Both the position numbers and the translations under genes were made by a program. A stretch of DNA of 21,020 nt. It comes from Brumimicrobium sp965659845 (GTDB taxonomy: Bacteria > Bacteroidota > Bacteroidia > Flavobacteriales_D > Crocinitomicaceae). The stretch covers positions 1 through 21,020 of the forward strand of contig CBFHXS010000039.1 of NCBI GenBank assembly GCA_965659845.1, read 5' to 3'. The notes beneath the pieces are model-generated. The model worked only from the letters and a program-made list of their open reading frames with translations, had not been told where the DNA came from and did not search any database. Below are positions 8,451-16,273 of this stretch, piece by piece. Each line of letters starts with the position of its first letter. Within the stretch, counting starts at the first letter, position 1.

Positions 8451-8900
8451 ATGGAAAAGAATAAATCAATAGAAGAGTTGATCCGTTCTGCACGCTCGGA
8501 AACTACGGAAGAATTCAAGTCTCGTTTTAAACAGAAGTGGTACGAGGGGTTGCCTGCATTTCGCTGGTCTGAGTTGCAATTGACACAAGATCTAAAAGCT
8601 ACGATCTACACAGAAAACCCTACGGTTTGGCTTATGCATTTACCGACTGAAGAAGTTTTTGATGATAAAGTTTGGGATGTGAAAGATGTGAGTAAGATTC
8701 TTTCATTTGACTATTTGGAAATAGGTCGTGATGATTTAGCTGATGAGGATATATTCAGTCTTTGGCTCGAGCAAAATATTTCGAACGGTATCGGAATGTT
8801 GAATTTCCCTAAGGATGACTGTATAATCGTATATACTGGAGGGACAAGCCTGTATTCAAAGGAGTGGCTCGCTCATTTCGAAAATGAACTAACCAAGTAA
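8451..8900 (+). CDS. Protein of unknown function within the dcw cluster
   Basis: This 149-residue protein is not recognised. It has no signal peptide, membrane segment, cysteine cluster or nucleotide-binding motif. It is acidic overall and rich in Trp and aromatic residues: KQKWYEG, FRWSELQ, VWDVKD, LWLEQN, EWLAHF. The N-terminus is charged and probably helical; the centre and C-terminus suggest a mixed alpha/beta fold. Codon use matches its neighbours. The frame starts with ATG 10 bp after murD and ends with two tandem TAA stops 3 bp before the ftsW GTG, so it is embedded in the operon. Its place next to ftsW suggests a link to wall synthesis or division, but this rests on position alone. 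Confidence 0.85.
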   Translation: MEKNKSIEELIRSARSETTEEFKSRFKQKWYEGLPAFRWSELQLTQDLKATIYTENPTVWLMHLPTEEVFDDKVWDVKDVSKILSFDYLEIGRDDLADEDIFSLWLEQNISNGIGMLNFPKDDCIIVYTGGTSLYSKEWLAHFENELTK

Positions 8901-8903
8901 TAA

Positions 8904-10079
8904 GTGCAGCGTTATCTAAAATATCTAAAAGGAGACCCAGTGATCTGGATCATCGCATTACTATTTTTCGCGATATCTCTCGTTTCTGTATATAGTTTTG
9001 TGCCTATTTTGGTAAAGACCGAGGGCGGCTCTCCATTTAAATATTTGTTCAAGCACTTTGTATATATTGTTCTTGGATTTATTGCAATGTACTGGGTGCA
9101 TCGACAGGACCCAAAGTATTTTGCGAAGCTTTCCAAGTTTATATTTTACGTCGCCGTATTGTTATTGATTTTCACCTTCTTCTTTGGTGTTCGTGTGAAT
9201 GATGCTTCTCGTTGGGTGAGAGTTCCTATTGTAGGACTCACCTTTCAGAGTTCTGATTTCGCTAAGCTGGCACTAATCATTTTTGTCTCCAAGCGACTTG
9301 TAAGTAAAGAAAAGTATTTTGATTCCTGGAAGAAAGGGTTCTGGCCCGTCGTCCTTCCAATCATTATTATTTGTGCATTGATCGCAAAAGATAACTTCTC
9401 TACAGCAGCTATTGTTTTCATGATATCGCTATTGTTATTGTTTATAGGGAGGGTTCCTTTTGCAAAGATCTTCACATTCGTAGGGAGTGGAATTACCTTA
9501 CTTGGACTCACCGTTTTATTGCATTTGGCGGCGCCTTCGCTCAATCTTCTTCCTCGATTCGACACGTGGACCAGTCGATTCTTTAAAGCTTATGGTGATG
9601 ATGTGGCGTCGGTAGAAAACATGCAATCAATTAATGCAAAACTGGCTATACATAATGGTGGCTATACAGGAGTTGGTGTCGGTGATGGTGATTTGAAGCA
9701 CTATACCCCTGAGGCCTATGCCGATTTCTTTTATTCTTCATTTGTGGAAGAGTTTGGTTTGGTGATGGCGGTAATACTGATCTTTTTGTACCTAGTTCTG
9801 TTTTATCGAATTCTGCGAATAGGGCTCAATGCAGAAAAGCTCTTCGAGACTTATGTCGCCGTTGGGATAGGGTTAATGCTTTTATCTCAAGCGGTGATTA
9901 ACATGTTGGTCTGTACAGGCTTGATGCCGGTAACAGGACAGAACATGCCTTTCCTTGCGATGGGTGGATCGGCAATGATAATGAGTTGTGTCTCTCTAGG
10001 AGTGGTATTAGCCATTGCAAATAAAAATGAATCGGATACTCCGGCGAATGAAGTTTCAAACGAGAATAAAGAAGCATGA
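8904..10079 (+). CDS. ftsW: Septal peptidoglycan glycosyltransferase FtsW (SEDS family)
   Basis: FtsW is the SEDS-family polymerase that makes septal glycan strands from lipid II together with FtsI. The 391-residue protein is hydrophobic, with about ten predicted membrane helices. Conserved family regions include NMQSINAKLAIHNGG from residue 239, the PEAYADFFYSS region (269-279; Asp274 lies in the conserved extracytoplasmic loop), EEFGLVMAV, and GQNMPFLAMGGSAMI near the C-terminus. Its position between murD and murG favours FtsW over RodA. The start is a GTG 3 bp after the preceding gene. The polar tail of about 20 residues is cytoplasmic. The stop overlaps the murG start as ATGA. Confidence 0.93.
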   Translation: MQRYLKYLKGDPVIWIIALLFFAISLVSVYSFVPILVKTEGGSPFKYLFKHFVYIVLGFIAMYWVHRQDPKYFAKLSKFIFYVAVLLLIFTFFFGVRVNDASRWVRVPIVGLTFQSSDFAKLALIIFVSKRLVSKEKYFDSWKKGFWPVVLPIIIICALIAKDNFSTAAIVFMISLLLLFIGRVPFAKIFTFVGSGITLLGLTVLLHLAAPSLNLLPRFDTWTSRFFKAYGDDVASVENMQSINAKLAIHNGGYTGVGVGDGDLKHYTPEAYADFFYSSFVEEFGLVMAVILIFLYLVLFYRILRIGLNAEKLFETYVAVGIGLMLLSQAVINMLVCTGLMPVTGQNMPFLAMGGSAMIMSCVSLGVVLAIANKNESDTPANEVSNENKEA

Positions 10080-11176
10080 AATTAGAACGAGTGATCATAT
10101 CAGGTGGTGGAACAGGTGGACATATTTTTCCTGCTATAGCCATTGCGAATCGCATTAAGAAAGAATATCCAGATGCGAAAATCCTCTTTATTGGAGCGGA
10201 AGGAAAAATGGAGATGGAAAAAGTTCCAGAGGCGGGGTATGAGATCGAAGGTCTATGGATTAGTGGTTTTCAACGGAGGTTAACATTAAAGAATCTCGCA
10301 TTGCCATTTAAGATCTTAGCATCGTTATGGAAAGCAAGAGGGATTGTAAAGAAGTTTAAACCGCAAGTGGCTATTGGAGTTGGAGGCTATGCAAGTGGCC
10401 CAACACTGAAAGTTGCTTCTATGATGAATGTTCCTACTATCTTACAAGAACAGAATTCTTTTCCAGGTAAAACGAATAAGTTATTGGCGCAAAAGGCAAC
10501 TAAGATCTGTGTAGCATATGATAAACTTGAGCGCTTCTTTCCGAAGGATAAAATTGAAATGACTGGGAATCCTGTGCGGGATAAAGTTGTTCAGATAGAT
10601 GGATTGAAATCAAAAGGACTGGTGCATTTTGGTTTGGAAGAAGGAAAAAAGACCTTGCTTGTGGTGGGAGGAAGTTTAGGTGCGAAGACTTTAAACGATA
10701 GTTTGAAAAAGGACTTGAAGCAGCTTCAGGAAAACAATATTCAAGTGATCTGGCAATGTGGTAAGTATCAATCTGAAGAATTGATGGAATGGTCAAAAGA
10801 GCAGGACATGTCAGGAATATCTCTAAATATTTTCATTAAAGAAATGGAGCTGGCTTATGCTGCTGCAGATGCCATTGTTTCCAGAGCAGGAGCGATAGCT
10901 TTGTCTGAATTGGCTATCATAGGCAAGCCAATCATTCTAGTTCCTTCCCCAAATGTTGCTGAGGATCATCAAACGAAAAATGCGATGGCGTTAGTGGATG
11001 AGAATGCTGCCCTATTTGTGAAAGATGTAGAGGCTAGAGAAAAGCTAGTTCCTCATGTTTTGGAGCTCATGCAGGATGAATCTCGCCAGAAGGAAATGCG
11101 TAAAAATCTGCGATCAAAAGCGATTGATAACGCTGATGAGCGTATCGTTGAGGTGATCAAAAGTATAGTAAATTGA
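10076..11176 (+). CDS. murG: Undecaprenyl-PP-MurNAc-pentapeptide N-acetylglucosaminyltransferase MurG
   Basis: MurG is the GT28 glycosyltransferase that adds GlcNAc to lipid I, forming lipid II on the cytoplasmic membrane face. The 366-residue length is standard. The motifs are in order: the N-terminal glycine loop SGGGTGGHIFPA at residues 9-20, GVGGYASGP, LQEQNSFPGKTN, the second-domain loop VVGGSLGAKTLN, and the UDP-GlcNAc site with SRAGAIALSELAIIGKP followed by the EDHQTKNA element. It overlaps ftsW by four bases (ATGA) and murC by four (TTGA), so translation of all three is probably coupled. Confidence 0.96.
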   Translation: MKLERVIISGGGTGGHIFPAIAIANRIKKEYPDAKILFIGAEGKMEMEKVPEAGYEIEGLWISGFQRRLTLKNLALPFKILASLWKARGIVKKFKPQVAIGVGGYASGPTLKVASMMNVPTILQEQNSFPGKTNKLLAQKATKICVAYDKLERFFPKDKIEMTGNPVRDKVVQIDGLKSKGLVHFGLEEGKKTLLVVGGSLGAKTLNDSLKKDLKQLQENNIQVIWQCGKYQSEELMEWSKEQDMSGISLNIFIKEMELAYAAADAIVSRAGAIALSELAIIGKPIILVPSPNVAEDHQTKNAMALVDENAALFVKDVEAREKLVPHVLELMQDESRQKEMRKNLRSKAIDNADERIVEVIKSIVN

Positions 11177-12531
11177 ATCTAGATAGCTTTAAAAATATCT
11201 ACTTTATTGGTATCGGAGGAATCGGTATGTCTGCTCTGGCTCGTTATTTTAACAGTACAGGTAAAAAAGTGATAGGTTACGATCGTGTCATGTCACCACT
11301 TTGTAGACAGTTACAGCAAGAGGGGATGGAAGTCCATACGGATGACCGTGGAGAAGATGTGGTAAAAGAAGGTTTGACTCCAGAAAATACCTTGGTGATT
11401 TCAACCCCAGCAGTGCCTGAAACACATGGTGAAAAGTCTTATTTCAGAGCACACAATTTCAAATTATTGAAGCGCTCTGAAATCCTTGGTTTATTGACTG
11501 CTGAGATGAAAGGTCTCACTGTTGCAGGAACCCACGGAAAGACAACAACCTCTACTATGTTGGCGCATGTGTTGAAAGGAACGAACAAAAAAACCAGTGC
11601 GTTTTTAGGGGGTATAAGTTCTAATTACAATACGAATTTACTGATTGAAGAGAATAGTGACTGGGTCGTAATCGAAGCGGATGAGTTTGATCGGAGCTTT
11701 TTGCACTTGCATCCTTTTGCATCCATCATTACTTCAACAGATGCAGATCATTTAGATATATACAAAGACAAACAAGATCTTCTAGATGCCTTCCAATCGT
11801 TTGCAGAGTTGGTGGCAAAGGATGGTTTTGTGGTTAAGCATGTGGATGCAGATGTTGCGCCTAAAGTAAAGGTCATTTCTTACGGGATTAATGATAAGTC
11901 AGATTATCAGGCCTCTAATTTGAGAATTGACAATGGCTATTTTGTCATGGATGTAATTACACCAGATGCGAAATGGACCAATGTAGTTTTGGGTCTTCCG
12001 GGGATTCATAATGCAGAAAACGCATTAAGTGTGCTCGCTTTGCTTGATCAATTGGATGTAGAAGAGACTTTTATTCGTACGGGGTTAAAAACGTTTAAAG
12101 GAGTAAAACGACGTTTCGAGTATCATGTGCGTAAAAAGAGCTTAGTTTACATTGATGACTATGCGCATCATCCGACAGCTATCGATCAATTATTAAAGTC
12201 TGTCCGCATGATGTATCCGTATAAAAAGATCACAGCAGTATTTCAGCCTCATTTATATTCTAGGACCAATGACTTTATGGATGATTTTGCAAATGCTTTG
12301 AGTAGAGCTGATGAAACGATATTAATGCCGGTTTATCCAGCTAGAGAGTTGCCGATGGAAGGTGTTACTTCAAATGCATTAGCGAGCAAAATGACGAATA
12401 AAGCAATGGTAATTGAAACTCAGCAAGGGGTTCTCGATTACCTTGATCAGAAAGCGCTTGAGGTTGTACTTACTATTGGTGCAGGAGATATAGATCAAAT
12501 TGTTGAACCTTTAAAAACAGCCCTGTCATGA
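11173..12531 (+). CDS. murC: UDP-N-acetylmuramate--L-alanine ligase MurC
   Basis: MurC starts the peptide stem by adding L-alanine to UDP-MurNAc, using ATP. The 452-residue protein has the N-terminal dinucleotide-like loop FIGIGGIGMSALA, the ATP loop AGTHGKTT at residues 118-125 (Lys123), EADEFDRSF, DDYAHHPT and FQPHLYSRT, all diagnostic of MurC. The start is a TTG overlapping the murG stop (TTGA). The first in-frame ATG lies inside the glycine loop and would destroy it, so the TTG start is strongly supported. The stop overlaps the ftsQ ATG as ATGA. Confidence 0.95.
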   Translation: MNLDSFKNIYFIGIGGIGMSALARYFNSTGKKVIGYDRVMSPLCRQLQQEGMEVHTDDRGEDVVKEGLTPENTLVISTPAVPETHGEKSYFRAHNFKLLKRSEILGLLTAEMKGLTVAGTHGKTTTSTMLAHVLKGTNKKTSAFLGGISSNYNTNLLIEENSDWVVIEADEFDRSFLHLHPFASIITSTDADHLDIYKDKQDLLDAFQSFAELVAKDGFVVKHVDADVAPKVKVISYGINDKSDYQASNLRIDNGYFVMDVITPDAKWTNVVLGLPGIHNAENALSVLALLDQLDVEETFIRTGLKTFKGVKRRFEYHVRKKSLVYIDDYAHHPTAIDQLLKSVRMMYPYKKITAVFQPHLYSRTNDFMDDFANALSRADETILMPVYPARELPMEGVTSNALASKMTNKAMVIETQQGVLDYLDQKALEVVLTIGAGDIDQIVEPLKTALS

Positions 12532-13322
12532 AGAAGTGGTTGAAAATTATTGGGTTTGCGCTTTTGTTCATTGGTTCGATTGTCGTTTTGACGGCTGCGC
12601 ATCAGCGTGAAGATGGAATTGTTTTGGCGGATCCTGAAATAGAGATTAATGTTCAGGATGGTATTGCTTTGCTTACTGAGACTGAACTTCAAGATGAGTT
12701 GAAAATGCATCAGTTTTATCGACCTGGTATGCTAAAGTCAGATTTAAATGTTGAGGGAATAGAGGACTTTCTGATCAATATGAATGAGATTTCGGAAGCG
12801 GATGTTTATATCGATATTGGAGGGAGTTGGCATGTCGATGTTAAGACGAGAAGACCTATTGCTCGAATAATTATGAACAATCGACCGGATTTTTATATCG
12901 ATAAAGGCAATGAAATCATGGATGTTTCGGTTTACTCTAAGCCTAAAATCCTAGGATTTACGGGTTTGGAACTACTTTTCGATCAGGCAGTTAATCTAGA
13001 TTCTGTAATTAACAATGATTCATTGAAAACTAAATATAAACTCGATCAAATCTATCGTATTTCAAGTTATGTTTGTAATAGTGCATTCTATAATGCGCAA
13101 ATTGTACAGGTTCACTTTACGAAAGAAGATGGATTTGTACTTATCCCACGTGTTGGGAATCAAACCATCATTTTTGGAGCGGCGCCTTCGAAAGATGCGG
13201 TAGAAGAGAAGTTTAAAAAGTTAACCACCTTCTACGATGAAGTGATTCCATTCGAAGGTTGGGAGAAGTACGGAGAGATTAACTTAAAGTTTAACGGCCA
13301 GATTGTTGCAAAGAAAAAATAG
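12528..13322 (+). CDS. ftsQ: Cell division protein FtsQ
   Basis: This 264-residue protein is bitopic. A short cytoplasmic N-terminus is followed by one membrane helix (about residues 4-23) and a periplasmic region. The periplasmic part shows a divergent POTRA/FtsQ pattern: an LNVEGIEDFL-like stretch, then DVYIDIGGSWHVDVKTRRPIA and FYIDKGNEIMDVS, matching the FtsQ beta domain. FtsQ links FtsL/FtsB to the divisome. Sequence similarity across phyla is low, so the call also rests on its place between murC and ftsA. It overlaps murC by four bases and is 6 bp from ftsA. Confidence 0.88.
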   Translation: MKKWLKIIGFALLFIGSIVVLTAAHQREDGIVLADPEIEINVQDGIALLTETELQDELKMHQFYRPGMLKSDLNVEGIEDFLINMNEISEADVYIDIGGSWHVDVKTRRPIARIIMNNRPDFYIDKGNEIMDVSVYSKPKILGFTGLELLFDQAVNLDSVINNDSLKTKYKLDQIYRISSYVCNSAFYNAQIVQVHFTKEDGFVLIPRVGNQTIIFGAAPSKDAVEEKFKKLTTFYDEVIPFEGWEKYGEINLKFNGQIVAKKK

Positions 13323-13328
13323 AGTAAA

Positions 13329-14600
13329 ATGTCAGAGATTGTAGTAGGACTTGATATTGGGACAACGAAGATTGCCTGTTTCGTTGGTCGTAAAAATGAG
13401 CATGGAAAGATTGAGATTCTTTCTATGGGGAAGACTGAATCGTTGGGTGTGACTCGCGGAGTAGTTTCTAATATTGAGAAAACTGTGCAGTCGATTAAAA
13501 CGGCTGTAGCAGAAGCACAAGATCGTGTTGAAGGTGACCTTACCATTGGATTGGTTAATGTAGGTATTGCTGGTCAGCACATTAAAAGTTTGCAGCACCG
13601 TGGAATGTATACGCGTAGTGCAACACAAGAAGAGATTTCTCAGGCAGATATTGATGCTTTGATTGATGATATGTATAAGTTGGTAATGGAGCCAGGTGAA
13701 GAGATTATCCACGTTTTACCTCAGGAGTATATTGTGGATGGTGAACAAGGGATTAAAGATCCGATCGGTATGTCAGGTGTGAGAATGGAGGCTAACTTCC
13801 ATATTATTACCGGACGTATCAATGCTGCTAAGAACATTCAGAAATGTGTAAATAAAGCGAATCTAGAAGTTTCGGAAACTATTCTTGAGCCATTAGCAAG
13901 TTCTGCTGCCGTGCTTTCAGAAGAGGAGAAGGAAGCTGGAATTGTATTGGTAGATATCGGAGGTGGTACTACAGATCTTGCAATTTTCCATGAAGGAATT
14001 ATTCGCCATACGGCGGTTATTCCATTTGGGGGTAATGTGATTACAGAAGATATTAAAGAAGGCTGCACGATTTTGAAGCGTCAGGCTGAGCAGTTGAAAA
14101 CGAAGTTTGGTAGTGCATTAGCTAGTGAAAGTCAAGAGAATGAGATCGTTTGTATTCCAGGACTTCGCGGAAGAGAGCCGAAAGAGATTTCGATTAGAAA
14201 CCTTTCAAGTATCATCCAAGCGAGAATGGAGGAGATCATTGAGCACGTTTATTATGAAATAAAAAACTCAGGATACGAAAAGAAATTGATTGGTGGAATA
14301 GTGGTCACTGGAGGTGGTTCACAATTGAAAAACATTACTCAACTTTTTGAATATATAACAGCAATGGATACGCGATTGGGCTATCCAAATGAGCATCTTG
14401 GACAGTCTGCAACGGAAGAAGCATTGACAAGTCCAATGTATGCGACTGGAGTAGGGCTAGTACTGAAAGGATTTGAGTCGAACGAACGTAACCGTCGATC
14501 TCTTGCAGCAGTGAAGTCTCACTCAAAACGTACCAAAGGTGGATTCTTTGACAAGCTTCTTGAAAAAGGAAAGAGCTGGTTTGAAGAAGATGCAGAATAA
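13329..14600 (+). CDS. ftsA: Cell division protein FtsA
   Basis: FtsA is an actin-like ATPase that tethers FtsZ filaments to the membrane and recruits later division proteins. The 423-residue protein has the actin-fold phosphate loops: VVGLDIGTTKIACFVG at the N-terminus, VLVDIGGGTTDLAIF in the middle, and the adenosine motif VVTGGGSQL toward the C-terminus. The final residues, around FFDKLLEKGKSWF, form the amphipathic helix expected for membrane binding. It begins 6 bp after ftsQ and ends 30 bp before ftsZ, the widest spacing within the cluster. Confidence 0.96.
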   Translation: MSEIVVGLDIGTTKIACFVGRKNEHGKIEILSMGKTESLGVTRGVVSNIEKTVQSIKTAVAEAQDRVEGDLTIGLVNVGIAGQHIKSLQHRGMYTRSATQEEISQADIDALIDDMYKLVMEPGEEIIHVLPQEYIVDGEQGIKDPIGMSGVRMEANFHIITGRINAAKNIQKCVNKANLEVSETILEPLASSAAVLSEEEKEAGIVLVDIGGGTTDLAIFHEGIIRHTAVIPFGGNVITEDIKEGCTILKRQAEQLKTKFGSALASESQENEIVCIPGLRGREPKEISIRNLSSIIQARMEEIIEHVYYEIKNSGYEKKLIGGIVVTGGGSQLKNITQLFEYITAMDTRLGYPNEHLGQSATEEALTSPMYATGVGLVLKGFESNERNRRSLAAVKSHSKRTKGGFFDKLLEKGKSWFEEDAE

Positions 14601-14630
14601 TAATTGAATAACCGTTAAACAACAATAGAT

Positions 14631-16217
14631 ATGGATTTTGATATGCCTAAAGACCAGTCTTCGATCATCAAGGTGATTGGTGTCGGAGGAGGAGGAAGCA
14701 ACGCCGTGAACCACATGTATGATCAAGGGATCAAAGGTGTTGATTTTATCATTTGTAACACAGACAGACAAGCATTAGATATCTCTCCTGTACCATTCAA
14801 AATGCAACTTGGACCTTCATTGACAGAAGGTAGGGGTGCGGGTTCGATCCCTGAGATCGGAATGAATGCTGCGATTGAGAATATCGACGATATAAAAGAA
14901 ACATTAGAGAAGAATGCAAAGATGGTATTTGTTACTGCCGGAATGGGCGGTGGAACAGGTACAGGTGCAGCGCCGGTTATTGCGAAAGTAGCACGTGATC
15001 TTGGTATTTTAACTGTAGGTATTGTAACGGTGCCTTTCAGTTTTGAAGGTAAGAAACGTAGACTACAAGCAGAAGAAGGTCTTGAAAACATGCGTGAAAG
15101 TGTTGATACTTTACTTGTGATCAATAATGAGCGTTTGCGTGAGATTTCTGGAAACTTGACGTTAGGAAATGCATTTGCTCAGGCAGATGATGTATTGGCA
15201 ACTGCTGCAAAAGGAATAGCAGAAGTGATTTCTGTTACCGGTGCGATCAACGTCGATTTCAATGATGTGAATACGGTAATGAAAGATAGTGGTGTAGCGA
15301 TTATGGGTTCTGCTCAAGCTGAAGGAGAGAGTCGCGCGATCAAAGCAGTACAAGAGGCATTGACTTCACCTTTATTGAATGATAACGATATCGCTGGTGC
15401 GAAATATGTATTATTAAACATTACTTACGGTGATAAAGAAGTATTGATGGATGAGATCTCTGATATCACTGATTACATTCAGGATGAAGCGGGATCAACT
15501 GCAGATGTAATTTGGGGACACGGTTACGATGAAACACTAGGTGATTCATTAAGTGTAACGTTGATCGCAACCGGATTTAAACAATCACCTGTAACTGGTT
15601 TTGAAAAGGCTCCTGAACGAAATGTTCAAGTCTTGGAAGATGAAACGAAAAAAGAGATCGTAGAGCCACTTTCAAAAGCAACTGCTGAAAATACTTACGA
15701 AGAATCGACTGAAGAAGAGCCTTACATCAAGTCTGAAACAGAAGAAGAGACTTCAAATGAAGATTCATCTTCAACAATGAATTGGGAAGTAAGAACAGCA
15801 ACCGAAGAAGTGACGAATGAGTCAACTTCAACAGATACTGAAGATCGATCTTCTGAAACTGAAACAGAGGAAAAAGAAGTGAAGCGTTATTTCCTTGATG
15901 AGGATTTTACTGATTCACAATCAGATACTGTAGAGAATAGAGCTGAATCCACTGAGCTTACACAAGAAGAGCAGCAAAGAAGAGCCCAAGAAAGAATGAA
16001 TCGAATTCATGAGTATACTTCTCACTTGAATAGTGCTGAAGGATTGAATGAGTTGGAAAGTGAGCCAGCATTCAAGCGTCGCAAGATTAACTTGGAGGAT
16101 GAGCCACACTCTTCAGAAGATAATATCTCAAGATACGAAGTGTCTGATGATAAGAAAGGTGATAATAACACCACATTGAGAGATACAAACTCTTTTCTAC
16201 ATGATAACGTAGATTAA
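14631..16217 (+). CDS. ftsZ: Cell division GTPase FtsZ with long acidic C-terminal region
   Basis: FtsZ is the tubulin homologue that forms the division ring. The GTPase core (about residues 10-317) contains GVGGGGSNAVN at 17-27, the tubulin signature GGGTGTG at 106-112 and the T7 loop NVDFNDVN at 207-214. At 528 residues it is much longer than the usual 380-400. The extra length is a linker and tail of about 210 residues, rich in Glu, Ser and Thr and probably disordered. Near the end are EPAFKRRKINLED and the terminal SFLHDNVD, short motifs that recur in Bacteroidota FtsZ and probably bind FtsA or other partners. It is the last dcw gene and is followed by a strong terminator. Confidence 0.97.
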   Translation: MDFDMPKDQSSIIKVIGVGGGGSNAVNHMYDQGIKGVDFIICNTDRQALDISPVPFKMQLGPSLTEGRGAGSIPEIGMNAAIENIDDIKETLEKNAKMVFVTAGMGGGTGTGAAPVIAKVARDLGILTVGIVTVPFSFEGKKRRLQAEEGLENMRESVDTLLVINNERLREISGNLTLGNAFAQADDVLATAAKGIAEVISVTGAINVDFNDVNTVMKDSGVAIMGSAQAEGESRAIKAVQEALTSPLLNDNDIAGAKYVLLNITYGDKEVLMDEISDITDYIQDEAGSTADVIWGHGYDETLGDSLSVTLIATGFKQSPVTGFEKAPERNVQVLEDETKKEIVEPLSKATAENTYEESTEEEPYIKSETEEETSNEDSSSTMNWEVRTATEEVTNESTSTDTEDRSSETETEEKEVKRYFLDEDFTDSQSDTVENRAESTELTQEEQQRRAQERMNRIHEYTSHLNSAEGLNELESEPAFKRRKINLEDEPHSSEDNISRYEVSDDKKGDNNTTLRDTNSFLHDNVD

Positions 16218-16236
16218 TTACTTTATTAAGATTAAT

Positions 16237-16265
16237 AAGGGCGCTGTTCTCACAGCGCCTTTTTT
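16237..16265 (+). terminator. Rho-independent terminator after ftsZ
   Basis: An 8-bp perfect GC-rich stem (GGCGCTGT / ACAGCGCC, 16240-16247 and 16252-16259) closes a 4-base loop. It is extended by A-T pairs and followed by six T residues. It lies 20 bp after the ftsZ stop and 8 bp before the end of the convergent caspase gene. The opposite strand has only a weak T-rich tail, so termination of the minus-strand operon here is possible but less certain. Confidence 0.9.
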
Positions 16266-16273
16266 GTTGCTGA

